Assembly: GCA_002877855.1 (NCBI GenBank)
Contig: PNIA01000012.1
Coordinates: forward strand, 1-51,306
Length of the DNA stretch: 51,306 nucleotides
Source: Caldisphaera sp.
Lineage (GTDB): Archaea; Thermoproteota; Thermoprotei_A; Sulfolobales; Acidilobaceae
Reading direction: 5' to 3'
Part shown: piece by piece, positions 25,747-34,029 of the stretch
How the letters are laid out: the number at the start of each line of letters is the position of its first letter
How positions within the stretch are numbered: the stretch's first letter is position 1
The notes under the pieces: generated by a model
Database searches by the model: none
Told to the model about the DNA's origin: nothing
The model's input: only the letters and a program-made list of their open reading frames with translations
Program-made: the position numbers and the translations under genes

Positions 25747-26940
25747 TTGGGCAGAAAAGTAGCTGTTATTGGAACTGGACATTCTAAATTCGGAGTTAGA
25801 AATGAAGTTAATTTAGCAGAACTGTCATATGAATCAATAAAACAAGCCTTAAATAGCGCTAATTTAGAGGCAAAAGATATAGAGTATGTTGCTGTTTCTA
25901 ATGTTGGAGGATGGAGTGCAGAACCTTTACCTGCAGTTGTTTTATCCGAATATGCTGGCTTAACTGGTAAACCTTTGTACAGAGTAGAGGCAGCCTGTTC
26001 ATCAGGAAGCTCTGCTGTATTTAATGCATACAACGCAGTTGCATCAGGCCAATTTGATATTGCAATGGCAACAGGAGTTGAAAAGATGAATGAAAGTCCA
26101 ACACCAACAGTTGTTGAATTTATAGGCAGGGCAGGAAACTATTTTTGGGAATTTGAAAATTTTGGTTTAACATTTCCCGGATATTATGCTCTATACGCAA
26201 CAGCATATATGTCTAAATATGGAGCAACAGAAGAAGACCTTTGTCAGGTAGCTATTAAAAATCATTATTATGCAAGCCTTAATCCAAAAGCTCAATTCCA
26301 AAGAAAAATAGATATGGCAACATGCATGAACAGCAGATACATAGCATGGCCTCTTAAATTATTTGATGCGTCTCCAATAACCGATGGAAGTGCAACTGTT
26401 ATATTGGCAAGTGAAGAAGTAGCAAAGAAAGTCACAGATTCGCCTGTCTGGATCCATTCTGTAGGAGCATCTTCTGGTAGTGCAAACCTCTCTAGAAGAA
26501 ATAACTTTACTGGTTTAGAGGCAGCAAGCCAGGCAGCAAAAATGGCATACAAAAAAGCAGGTTTAGAAACAGAAAACACAGCTAAATATTTTGATGCAGC
26601 AGAAGTTCATGATTGCTTCACTATAGCAGAGATCATGGCCTATGAAGATCTTGGATTTGTTAAGAGAGGAGAAGGATATAAGTTAGTAAAAGAAGGACAA
26701 ACTTACATCGGAGGTTTAGTACCAGTTAATTTAAGTGGTGGGTTAAAGGCAAAAGGCCATCCAATAGGTGCAACAGGAGAAAGCATGGTCGCAGAGCTGA
26801 CAAAACAATTATTAAACGGTGCAGAAAAGGGAAGGCAAGCAACTATTAAAAATGGAAGAGCAATAGCTCACAATGTTGGCGGAACAGGCCATTATGCATA
26901 TGTAACAATCCTAGGGCTTGATAAGCCAAAAGATAGCTGA
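25747..26940 (+). CDS. Thiolase (SCP-x / acetyl-CoA acetyltransferase type)
   Basis: 397 aa. The nucleophilic Cys lies in EAACSSGSSAVF, EVHDCFTIAE follows, the catalytic His is in GGLKAKGHPIGATGES, and the end is AHNVGGTGHYAYVTIL. The C-terminal Cys of classical thiolases (CxG) is replaced by NVGGTGH, as in archaeal non-decarboxylating thiolase partners of DUF35 proteins. TTG 25747 follows AGGTG; GTG 25738 is part of that site. The next gene encodes the DUF35 partner, ten bp downstream. It may act in acetoacetyl-CoA formation for mevalonate, but no HMG-CoA synthase is here. Confidence 0.9.
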   Translation: MGRKVAVIGTGHSKFGVRNEVNLAELSYESIKQALNSANLEAKDIEYVAVSNVGGWSAEPLPAVVLSEYAGLTGKPLYRVEAACSSGSSAVFNAYNAVASGQFDIAMATGVEKMNESPTPTVVEFIGRAGNYFWEFENFGLTFPGYYALYATAYMSKYGATEEDLCQVAIKNHYYASLNPKAQFQRKIDMATCMNSRYIAWPLKLFDASPITDGSATVILASEEVAKKVTDSPVWIHSVGASSGSANLSRRNNFTGLEAASQAAKMAYKKAGLETENTAKYFDAAEVHDCFTIAEIMAYEDLGFVKRGEGYKLVKEGQTYIGGLVPVNLSGGLKAKGHPIGATGESMVAELTKQLLNGAEKGRQATIKNGRAIAHNVGGTGHYAYVTILGLDKPKDS

Positions 26941-26950
26941 GGTGAAAAAA

Positions 26951-27490
26951 ATGCCAAAGAGTCAAAAGGAAGAGGCCGAAGAATTCTTAAAGCAAATGGA
27001 ATCATTTGTTAATACGATGAAATCGAGTATTGGCTTACCCATGTTTGTAGATCCAAAAACAAACGTTGCAGTTTGGTACGATCAAAGGGAATTGAAGCTA
27101 AGATTTATGATAAGCGTTGAAAAAACTAGAAAATTCTTTGACTCACTATCTGAAGGTAAACTATTAGCAACAAAATGTTCTAAAAGTAACGAAATACTAT
27201 TTCCTCCACAACCTGATTGCCCTAATCCAAAAGATAGCGAAGTTGAATGGATTGAGTTACCAAAAGAAGGTGAGCTTCTTACATATACAATAATAACAAC
27301 AAAACCATTTAGCTTCTCCCATTACAATGACTACACCGTTGGAATAGCAAAGTTATCAAATGGAGTCCAGGTGTTAGCATGGGTTAGAGAGACTGACCCA
27401 AAGAAATTGAGAGTTGGAATGAAGGTTAAGCTTGAAATAGTAAAAAGAAAGCCTGAAGGATATCTGACATACGAATTTGTTCCAGTATAA
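26951..27490 (+). CDS. DUF35 / OB-fold acyl-CoA-binding protein
   Basis: 179 aa. The first ~70 residues are helical. A reduced rubredoxin-like knuckle (KCSKSNEILFPPQPDCPNP, only two Cys) follows, then an OB fold with GELLTYTIITT and VLAWVRETDP. Such proteins bind thiolases and shuttle acyl-CoA. Its place directly after a thiolase, with GAGGTGA across the thiolase stop, supports a complex. ATG 26951 is chosen over an overlapping earlier start. Confidence 0.85.
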   Translation: MPKSQKEEAEEFLKQMESFVNTMKSSIGLPMFVDPKTNVAVWYDQRELKLRFMISVEKTRKFFDSLSEGKLLATKCSKSNEILFPPQPDCPNPKDSEVEWIELPKEGELLTYTIITTKPFSFSHYNDYTVGIAKLSNGVQVLAWVRETDPKKLRVGMKVKLEIVKRKPEGYLTYEFVPV

Positions 27491-27509
27491 CTTGAAATAT
27501 AATTTTAAA

Positions 27510-28463
27510 TTACTTTTCTTCTATTTTTTCCTCGATTTCTTTCTTTTGCTCCTGTAAAAACTTAATTGCTTCATCATGTGTTGGTATAGCATTCGCTCCC
27601 AATCTAGTAACCTTTAATGCGGCAACTGCTTGAGCATATTCTAATGCATCTTTCATCTTTTCCCCTCTTGATAAGCTTAATAGAAATGCAGATGCAAACG
27701 CGTCTCCACTACCTGTTGAGTCCCTAACATCTTTAACTCTGAATGCAGGCATATAACCCGTAAATTCTTCAGAATTTGCATATAATCCCTTTGGACCCAT
27801 TTTTACAATAATCATCTCTGGTCCAATTCCTCTTAATAAATTTGAGCATTTTTCTGGGTCATTTAATCCAGTTAAATTTTTACATTCATTTTCATTTAGC
27901 AATACTATATCAGTTAGTTTAATCAAGCTTTTTAATTCCTTTAAACCTCTCATGCTCAATCTTCTCCCAGGATCCCAAGAAATTAATGAATTATTTTCTT
28001 TAGCTATCACTGCTGCCCTAATAGATGTATCTGGTCTAAGGCTCGCTATATGGATATATTTTGATCTAGATATTATATCTTCATCTATATCATTTGGCAT
28101 AAACTTTTCTGCACATCCCTTAAATCCATATATTGATATATTACCGCTTTGATCTATCATTACTATAGAAAAACCAGTTTCTTCAAAACAAATCTTTAAA
28201 CCTGAAATGTCTACCTTATATTTCATTAGCTCCTCAACAATTGATCTTCCAAAGGTATCTAAACCGACCTTTGCTAAAATTGCAGAAACCCCTCCAAGCT
28301 TTGATACATTTAAAGCAGCATTAACTGCTGATCCACCAGGGCCTGTTGATTGCTCCATTATATCAGCTTCTTCGTCAGGACTTGCAAATCTCTCAACAAT
28401 AAATCTTAAATCCATTAGTGCATGACCTACTGCTACAACATCTATATTTTTTAAGTTTACCAT
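27510..28463 (-). CDS. PfkB-family sugar/nucleoside kinase
   Basis: 317 aa ribokinase-fold kinase. GPGGSAVNAALNVSKLGG is the substrate-side motif, and DSTGSGDAFASAF the anion hole with the catalytic Asp. It could be the ATP-dependent phosphofructokinase used by some Desulfurococcales-type glycolyses, a KDG kinase or a nucleoside kinase. Its place 90 bp after the FBP aldolase on the same strand favours the glycolytic reading. GGTG precedes ATG 28463. The C-terminus is Glu/Lys-rich. Confidence 0.85.
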   Translation of the reverse strand: MVNLKNIDVVAVGHALMDLRFIVERFASPDEEADIMEQSTGPGGSAVNAALNVSKLGGVSAILAKVGLDTFGRSIVEELMKYKVDISGLKICFEETGFSIVMIDQSGNISIYGFKGCAEKFMPNDIDEDIISRSKYIHIASLRPDTSIRAAVIAKENNSLISWDPGRRLSMRGLKELKSLIKLTDIVLLNENECKNLTGLNDPEKCSNLLRGIGPEMIIVKMGPKGLYANSEEFTGYMPAFRVKDVRDSTGSGDAFASAFLLSLSRGEKMKDALEYAQAVAALKVTRLGANAIPTHDEAIKFLQEQKKEIEEKIEEK

Positions 28464-28553
28464 TATTTACACCATTTCTTTATTCTATTTATTTCTTTTT
28501 GTATTTGCAATAATAAACGCTTATATGTTTAGTTTTCAAATTTTTAATAAATG

Positions 28554-29390
28554 TTATTTTTCTAACTCCTTTATTGCTTCTTCTGGCGTTAAATTATCAT
28601 GAACTACCTTCATTATTGCTCTTACCATGCCTGAAATATTATTGCTTCTAAACACATTTCTACCAACAGCTACTCCACTACCTCCAGCTTGAATGACATT
28701 ATAAACATCTTGTAGGAATTCTATCGGTTTATCTCTTACAGCCCCTCCACTCATAACTACAGGCAATCCCTGTGCTATCTCTACAACCTTTGCAAAAGTC
28801 TCTTTACTACCTGTATAATAGGTTTTTATCAGATCTGCACCTGTTTCAGCTGCTGCCCTAGCACCATACATAACTATTTCTGGATCATATCTATTTTTAA
28901 TTGTAGATCCTCTTGGATATGCAAGTTGTAAAACTGGCATGCCATATGCATCTGCTGCATCCTTTATTAGATACCATTCCTGTATCATGTCATTCTCATA
29001 ATCGCTACCCCAATAAACTGTAGCAGCAACAGCTTCTGCTCCCATCGATATAGCATCTTCTACTGATCCTAGCCTTGTTTGTAGATAATGGCTTTGAGGG
29101 GGTCTTATGTTACTTTTACCTGTTAATTTAACTACTAAATTGACTTTATTTGCCCATATTTCATGGGTTAATCTAGCCATGCCAGGTAACAACATTATTG
29201 CATCTACTCCAGAATTTACAACCTTATCTAAAATTGTTTTTGCTAGCAATCTATCATCTGGAAAATCAGATGGACCATGCTCTAAACCATGATCAAATGC
29301 AAATATAACTGCTCTCCCATCTTTAAGTATTCTTCCAAGTCTTACCCTTATACCTATATTGGAATAACTTAAACCTTCGTACTTGCTCAT
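28554..29390 (-). CDS. fba: Fructose-1,6-bisphosphate aldolase, archaeal class I (DhnA family)
   Basis: 278 aa Schiff-base aldolase. FAFDHGLEHGPSDFPDD is the family signature, the Schiff-base Lys is in DLIKTYYTGSKETF, and VVMSGGAV and GVAVGRNVF bind phosphate. It interconverts FBP and triose phosphates. ATG 29390 (MSKYEGLSYS) follows GGTGGGTG; an earlier GTG at 29402 is part of that ribosome site. The first ~40 bp of the gene and its ribosome site belong to a 58-bp unit repeated five times upstream. The related 2-amino-3,7-dideoxyheptulosonate synthase is less likely given the neighbouring sugar kinase. Confidence 0.9.
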   Translation of the reverse strand: MSKYEGLSYSNIGIRVRLGRILKDGRAVIFAFDHGLEHGPSDFPDDRLLAKTILDKVVNSGVDAIMLLPGMARLTHEIWANKVNLVVKLTGKSNIRPPQSHYLQTRLGSVEDAISMGAEAVAATVYWGSDYENDMIQEWYLIKDAADAYGMPVLQLAYPRGSTIKNRYDPEIVMYGARAAAETGADLIKTYYTGSKETFAKVVEIAQGLPVVMSGGAVRDKPIEFLQDVYNVIQAGGSGVAVGRNVFRSNNISGMVRAIMKVVHDNLTPEEAIKELEK

Positions 29391-29640
29391 ATTTACACCC
29401 ACCTTTAATACCTATATTGGAATAACTTAAACCTTCGTACTTGCTCATATTTACACCCACCTTTAATACCTATATTGGAATAACTTAAACCTTCGTACTT
29501 GCTCATATTTACACCCACCTTTAATACCTATATTGGAATAACTTAAACCTTCGTACTTGCTCATATTTACACCCACCTTTAATACCTATATTGGAATAAC
29601 TTAAACCTTCGTACTTGCTCATATTTACACCCACCCTTTA
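29351..29640. repeat. Five-copy 58-bp tandem repeat of the fba start region
   Basis: Copies begin at 29351, 29409, 29467, 29525 and 29583 (exact 58-bp steps). They are virtually identical except the outermost edge (CCACCCTTTA). Read leftward each carries TAAAGGTGGGTG (ribosome site), ATG (29390, 29448, 29506, 29564, 29622) and the codons for MSKYEGLSYSNIG. Only the copy at 29390 continues into the aldolase. 58 is not a multiple of three, so each extra ATG opens a short ORF shifted in the next copy. Confidence 0.97.
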
Positions 29641-29651
29641 GGTGTTCGTAG

Positions 29652-29669
29652 GTATTTAAATATATTTTA
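29652..29669 (-). promoter_or_regulatory. fba promoter (TATA box) upstream of the repeats
   Basis: Leftward the sequence reads AAAATATATTTAAATACC, the only good TATA box beyond the repeats. It predicts a start near 29632, ten bases before the outermost repeat ATG at 29622. The functional fba ATG therefore lies about 240 nt into the mRNA. A separate AT-rich AAAATAAATAAGC at about 29675-29687 could serve ubiX in the other direction. Confidence 0.55.
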
Positions 29670-29717
29670 GCGAGAAAATAAATAAGCAAAGTTTTCTCTT
29701 AGAAATAGGGAAAAATA

Positions 29718-30296
29718 ATGGGTTGCGAAAGCATAGCGATAGCTATAACAGGGGCTAGCGGTATAAGATACAGCATAAGAATTTTAGATGCAATAAAACA
29801 AACTGATGTAAAAATTAAAGGAATAATTTATTCAAAGAGCGCAATAAAAGTAGCTCAGATTGAGGAAAAGTTTAGCGAGGAAGAATTTCTAAATAAATTG
29901 AAAAAATATGGAGATACTTACAGCGAAGATAACTATGATTCACCTCTAGCAAGCTCGAGCTCTTTGCCAGATTGCATGGTAATTTGCCCAGCAAGCATGA
30001 AAACAATTGGCATAATAGCTAATGGAATTCCATTGAATTTGATTTCAAGAGCAGGCTTATCATTTTTAAGGATGAAAAGACCGTTGGTTATAGCATTTAG
30101 AGAAGCTCCTATAGGAACAGCTGAAATCAGTAACTTGTTAAAGCTATCAAAATATGGTGCTATAATAATGCCTCTAGCCCCAGGATTTTATTCAGAACCA
30201 AAAACGATTGATGACCTAATAGACTTTATGGTAGGAAAAATCCTTGATTCGTTAAACATACCAAATAGGCTTTATAAAAGATGGAGTTTGGATTAA
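29718..30296 (+). CDS. ubiX: UbiX-like flavin prenyltransferase
   Basis: 192 aa. The flavin site IAITGASGIRYSIRIL starts the protein. DSPLASSSSLPDCMVICPAS and KRPLVIAFREAP are conserved UbiX segments, and IIMPLAPGFYSEPKTIDDLIDF is the C-terminal signature. It makes prenylated FMN for UbiD decarboxylases; no ubiD is in the window. AGGGA precedes ATG 29718. It converges with the Cys-rich gene (4-bp overlap). Confidence 0.92.
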   Translation: MGCESIAIAITGASGIRYSIRILDAIKQTDVKIKGIIYSKSAIKVAQIEEKFSEEEFLNKLKKYGDTYSEDNYDSPLASSSSLPDCMVICPASMKTIGIIANGIPLNLISRAGLSFLRMKRPLVIAFREAPIGTAEISNLLKLSKYGAIIMPLAPGFYSEPKTIDDLIDFMVGKILDSLNIPNRLYKRWSLD

Positions 30297-30697
30297 ATTT
30301 TCTTTTTCTGAATATCCTTTAGATTAGAAGGCATATCTAAATCATTTTCCTCATTAAGCTCTTCTTCGAATGACTTCATCTTCTTTGGTTGATTTTCAAC
30401 TGCAAAAGCACATCTACCATCTGGTAACATGGCTTTCTTTTCACAATATGCATATCTGCAGGAAGCTCCAATACATTTATCTCCAATCCATGCACACATA
30501 GCTACCTTTATAGGCCTACCTCTATAATGATCTGTAGATATTCTTAAAGCCTTTTGGCCGCATCTAAAGAATGGACAAAGAGGATTACACTTATCTCCAA
30601 TAGGTCTTGGCTTTATTTCTTTGCTTTGTTGATAGTTTGTTTCGTTGCTTTTAAATTCACGGCCCTGCTTTGATGGGCCTGATGTATTTGAAACCAA
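30293..30697 (-). CDS. Conserved-looking Cys-rich protein, probable metal binder
   Basis: 134 aa. A basic, disordered N-terminus precedes nine cysteines in CNPLCPFFRCGQKAL, CAWIGDKCIGASCRYAYC and GRC, spaced like zinc or Fe-S ligands. The C-terminus is acidic/helical (SFEEELNEENDLDMP). I do not recognise a named family. TTG 30697 follows GAGGTG at 6 bp; a GTG at 30706 overlaps the site. The cysteine pattern suggests a nucleic-acid or Fe-S role, which is inference. Confidence 0.65.
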   Translation of the reverse strand: MVSNTSGPSKQGREFKSNETNYQQSKEIKPRPIGDKCNPLCPFFRCGQKALRISTDHYRGRPIKVAMCAWIGDKCIGASCRYAYCEKKAMLPDGRCAFAVENQPKKMKSFEEELNEENDLDMPSNLKDIQKKKI

Positions 30698-30747
30698 AAC
30701 ATACACCTCTTATATTTTTGGTTTTCTCTGTTTACCCTCCTTATATA

Positions 30748-31290
30748 TTATGGTTTAAACCATTTAAATATTATGTATAAAGGCGCATCATTTTGTCTTA
30801 AAGTAGATAATATAAAGGCCTTTTTAACACTATGACTTAATCTTCCTGCTCTTACCAACTCTATAGGATCAAATGGTTCATAAAGATCATGGAAATGTAT
30901 TATAAATGGTGCGTGATCTATCCCTGGTCCTTGCCTATATGCAACAAATTCTGCACCATATTTTAAACCAGACCTTACTATTAAACCTTTATCTCTTAAG
31001 TCTTTGTAAACACTATAAATCCTTTTATTTCTATCATTAAATTTAAATAGATTTATAATTTCTTCAACTTTATCAATTTTTTTATCATAATATATTTCTA
31101 TTATTCCTTTTTCAAATAAATAAAGAGCCTCATATTGATTTAAGATAAGAGGGGAATCTATCTCATTTATATCCTTTACCTTTTCAATGTTTAACGGTTT
31201 TCCATAATAACCCAATGAATACAAATACCTTGCATTTTCTATATCTCTAACTAAAATCATACTATTTTCATATTCTGCCTTAATAGCCAT
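30748..31290 (-). CDS. endA: tRNA-splicing endonuclease
   Basis: 180 aa. It cleaves bulge-helix-bulge introns in pre-tRNA. The C-terminal catalytic domain has Tyr in GLIVRSGLKYGAEFVAY, His in DHAPFIIHF and Lys in SHSVKKAFIL, the RNase triad. In Crenarchaeota two subunit types form a heterotetramer; this one carries the full triad and is the catalytic subunit. The start follows the upstream stop directly (TGAATG), so it is coupled to the helical protein gene. Confidence 0.9.
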   Translation of the reverse strand: MAIKAEYENSMILVRDIENARYLYSLGYYGKPLNIEKVKDINEIDSPLILNQYEALYLFEKGIIEIYYDKKIDKVEEIINLFKFNDRNKRIYSVYKDLRDKGLIVRSGLKYGAEFVAYRQGPGIDHAPFIIHFHDLYEPFDPIELVRAGRLSHSVKKAFILSTLRQNDAPLYIIFKWFKP

Positions 31291-31968
31291 TCAAGACAGC
31301 CCGCTTAATCCTATTAACTTAACGTAGACAGATGAGTTGTATAAGCAATCAATGCTATCTTCTATATATTCTATACTTTCTTTAAATGATATAAGCTTTG
31401 AAGGCTCATTTTTATACAATTCTAGAACCTTTGCTAAACCAGTTCTATATATTATATCAGCCTTACCTTCAGAATCGCTAATTTTATTAAATTTATCCTC
31501 CAATATCTTCCTTTTTTCTGAATTGCCTTTACCTCCCATTGATATGGATCTAAGAAGATCAACTAAATACATTGATGAATTGTAAGTCTCCCCCAATAAA
31601 GATGTTATTGCTTTTTCCACATCTTTTTCAATATCTTTTTGTAGACTATATGATAAGATAAGCCTATATATACCTGCTTCAAGTTTGCTCATAGCACACT
31701 CAAGCTGTAAGGATGAATTTATATAAAATTCCTTATATGAAACCAATTCAAGCCTACCACTTGCCAAATAATCAAATATCCTATCTTTATTTCTTGCTAT
31801 CCTATCCTTTGTTGACATTAGTTCTTGTCTATATGTTTTCTCTAAATAATCATTATTCTTGTTTTCTTGAATCCTTGAAAGAAGCAATGCGGAAATGTTT
31901 TGCAGATCTTGAGCCATATCCTGCAGTACTTCTAACAAAGTAATTTTTGTTATGCTCTCAGTTGCCAA
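31291..31968 (-). CDS. All-alpha protein of unknown function, possibly translin-like
   Basis: 225 aa, almost entirely amphipathic helix with no membrane segments. Segments such as RQELMSTKDRIARNKDRIFD and FYINSSLQLECAMSKLEAG recall translin/COG2178 or PhoU-like helical bundles, but the match is weak. Translin proteins bind RNA, which would suit the coupled endA gene. TTG 31968 follows GGGGTG at 6 bp; GTG 31977 overlaps that site. Confidence 0.6.
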   Translation of the reverse strand: MATESITKITLLEVLQDMAQDLQNISALLLSRIQENKNNDYLEKTYRQELMSTKDRIARNKDRIFDYLASGRLELVSYKEFYINSSLQLECAMSKLEAGIYRLILSYSLQKDIEKDVEKAITSLLGETYNSSMYLVDLLRSISMGGKGNSEKRKILEDKFNKISDSEGKADIIYRTGLAKVLELYKNEPSKLISFKESIEYIEDSIDCLYNSSVYVKLIGLSGLS

Positions 31969-32133
31969 ACTTAGCACCCCATTAATTCTCCATATATCTA
32001 GGTTATATAAAATAGATAAAAATCTATTCCTTTCTTATGTTTCTTGAGCGAATTTATAATCCTTGGATATAGGATGATTTAAATTAAGTTAAATTTAAGA
32101 GTACAGGAGAATTTTTAATCTAGGGAGCTAGAT

Positions 32134-32706
32134 ATGAGCAAAAAAATTATAGTTTGCAATAATAATAATATAGAAATATATGAAACAAACAACATAGATG
32201 ATGTTATTGAAGATAATAAGGATAAAAAAGAAATAAGTTTCATAATTATTGATGGAGAAGTTATAGCAAATGGAAACCTTTTAATAGGAACAAACAGGGA
32301 AAAGATCGATAATAAAGAAAAACAGATTAATACAGGTAAAATAGCTATTGTTTTGGATCAAATGTTTAAGGGCTTTTCTGAAATTTTAAACAGGGAAACA
32401 AATTTTGTAGAGGTTCACGATATTGTTGGAAAAGGATTGCAATTTACCATTAAAGTTAGTGATAGGCTTTATAAAGAACCTGCAAACGATGATTATGATG
32501 TTTTAAAGGTAGTCGAAAGGATTGCTAATGAAAATAAATTCGTTATATTCTTTACTGGAGATAAAAAGCTAGCCGCACAAGCTGCATCCTTAGGAAATAA
32601 ATTAATAGAGGTGCATTATTTCCCTCCAAACGAGTTTTCAGGGAAAGAAAGTGTTATAAAATCAATGATTTCTGAAATAAAATCAAAGACAACTCAACTC
32701 TTCTAA
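32134..32706 (+). CDS. PIN/NYN-like protein, function uncertain
   Basis: 190 aa. The N-terminal 75 residues are Asn/Asp/Lys-rich (IIVCNNNNIEIYETNN, IIIDGEVIANGNLLIG). The C-terminal half has NDDYDVLKVVERIANENKF followed by VIFFTGDKKLAAQAASLGN, which has the late PIN-domain pattern (acidic D..., TxDxxL, A..G). The first PIN acidic residue is not clear. It may be an RNase or a degenerate one. TATA-like TTAAATTTAAG (about 32090-32100) and GGGAG precede ATG 32134. A single gene. Confidence 0.6.
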   Translation: MSKKIIVCNNNNIEIYETNNIDDVIEDNKDKKEISFIIIDGEVIANGNLLIGTNREKIDNKEKQINTGKIAIVLDQMFKGFSEILNRETNFVEVHDIVGKGLQFTIKVSDRLYKEPANDDYDVLKVVERIANENKFVIFFTGDKKLAAQAASLGNKLIEVHYFPPNEFSGKESVIKSMISEIKSKTTQLF

Positions 32707-32777
32707 CTCAATGATAAAGTAAGAACAAACCTCACCATTTAAGCAAGTAAAGCTTTTAAGGTTTGTTTAATATAAAA

Positions 32778-32837
32778 AACCGGCCATCAAGGGTATTCTT
32801 CACGATATGAGGTAGGCCTCTACTCGTTATCAAATTA
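32778..32837 (-). mobile_element. Degraded transposon right-end relic (copy D)
   Basis: Leftward, ATTTGATAACGAGTAG aligns with ATTTCATAATAGAGTAG of copy B. After a gap of about ten bases, CATATCGTGAAGAATACCC and GATGGCCGG align with the ATATCGAGAAC and CAGGGCGGG of copy B. The frame is broken. It lies between the PIN-like gene and the proC stop. Called only by similarity to copies A and B. Confidence 0.45.
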
Positions 32838-32865
32838 AAGAAAAAGGAGAGTTAAGATATCTCTT

Positions 32866-33687
32866 TCATGAAAAAATAGATCCTTCTATTTCATCAGCTC
32901 TATTCTGAGCTTCTAAAACTGCCTCCATAATAGATTTCTTTAATCCATTTCCTTGTAATACCATAATTCCTTTTATGGTTGTTCCTGCAGGAGTTATGAC
33001 CAAATCTCTTATATAATGAGGCGACCATCCTTTTTCTAATAAAGTTTTTGCAGTCCCTTGCATCGTATATAAAACTGCCTTATATGCTAGCTCTCTGGGT
33101 AGTCCTGTTGCAATACCTCCTAATGCTAATGCATCTATTATCTCCGCCAAAAATGCCGGTGCGCTTCCACTTAATGCAGTTAATGCATTCATATATTTTT
33201 CATCAACCCATTCATAGGTGCCTATAGTAGAAAAAATCTCTTCAACTAGTTTCTTTAATTGGCTATCAATATTAACATTGGTTGAAATCGCTGTAAAGCT
33301 TGATGATGTTTCAGAATTTATATTTGGCATTGCCCTAACAATCTTAGCTCCTATGAATTTTTTTGACAGCCATCTAATAGGAGCAGCCGCTACAACAGAT
33401 ATTATTAATTTATCATTTACATAAGGAGAAATTTCATCAGCCAAATTAATTAATTGAGAAGGTTTAATAGATAAAAGAACTATATCAGAGCTTTTAACTG
33501 CATACACATTATCTTTCGATACTTCTATTCCTAGGCTTTTTACTTTATTTAAAGATTCATCACTCTTGACTGTTGCAATTATTTTCCATTCCTTTCCAGA
33601 TCCCATCAAAGATCTTATTATAGATGAACCAATAACTCCAGCCCCTAAAACTGCTAACTTTCTATCTACCAATTCAATTTCCCACAA
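32866..33687 (-). CDS. proC: Pyrroline-5-carboxylate reductase
   Basis: Last step of proline synthesis. The NADP motif is LAVLGAGVIGSSIIRSLM, then VRAMPNINSETSSSFTAIS, and the C-terminal signature is ITPAGTTIKGIMVLQ. LSGSAPAFLAEIIDAL is the dimer/active-site helix. 273 aa. The start is TTG: 33687 lies 25 bp after a TATA-like AATTTAAATAC (leaderless), or TTG 33672 begins MVDRKLAV. Confidence 0.93.
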   Translation of the reverse strand: MWEIELVDRKLAVLGAGVIGSSIIRSLMGSGKEWKIIATVKSDESLNKVKSLGIEVSKDNVYAVKSSDIVLLSIKPSQLINLADEISPYVNDKLIISVVAAAPIRWLSKKFIGAKIVRAMPNINSETSSSFTAISTNVNIDSQLKKLVEEIFSTIGTYEWVDEKYMNALTALSGSAPAFLAEIIDALALGGIATGLPRELAYKAVLYTMQGTAKTLLEKGWSPHYIRDLVITPAGTTIKGIMVLQGNGLKKSIMEAVLEAQNRADEIEGSIFS

Positions 33688-34029
33688 TTTTCTAAAAACT
33701 AAAGTATTTAAATTTTACATATTTCTTTTGTGTTTATATTTCTTAATGAATCATGATTTTATATTATCCATTAATTTTCTTTATTTTATATCATTTCAAT
33801 ATATAAAATGCGATAATAGATTGTTTTAATTTCTCTATCTCTCTAATTATACAAAAGGAAAATATATTATCTTATTTTCTAAATAATGGCCTAGTATTTT
33901 AAGCAATTTATTATATTCTTCTCTTTATATCTATTTTTAAAGAAATTTTCTCCATACCTTAGCTGAAAGAATTTTTTCAATAATTACAATTTTTAATTTA
34001 ATAAAATAATCTTGCTTTATCATTTGACT
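33688..34029. other. AT-rich intergenic stretch
   Basis: 342 bp between proC and the GPN GTPase stop. It contains the proC TATA element (about 33707-33717) and otherwise only AT-rich DNA without visible gene or strong hairpin. Confidence 0.5.

Noticed and set aside
29351..29640. Possible CRISPR array
   Set aside because: Copies are contiguous head-to-tail 58-bp units with no variable spacers, and each is a piece of the fba gene start.
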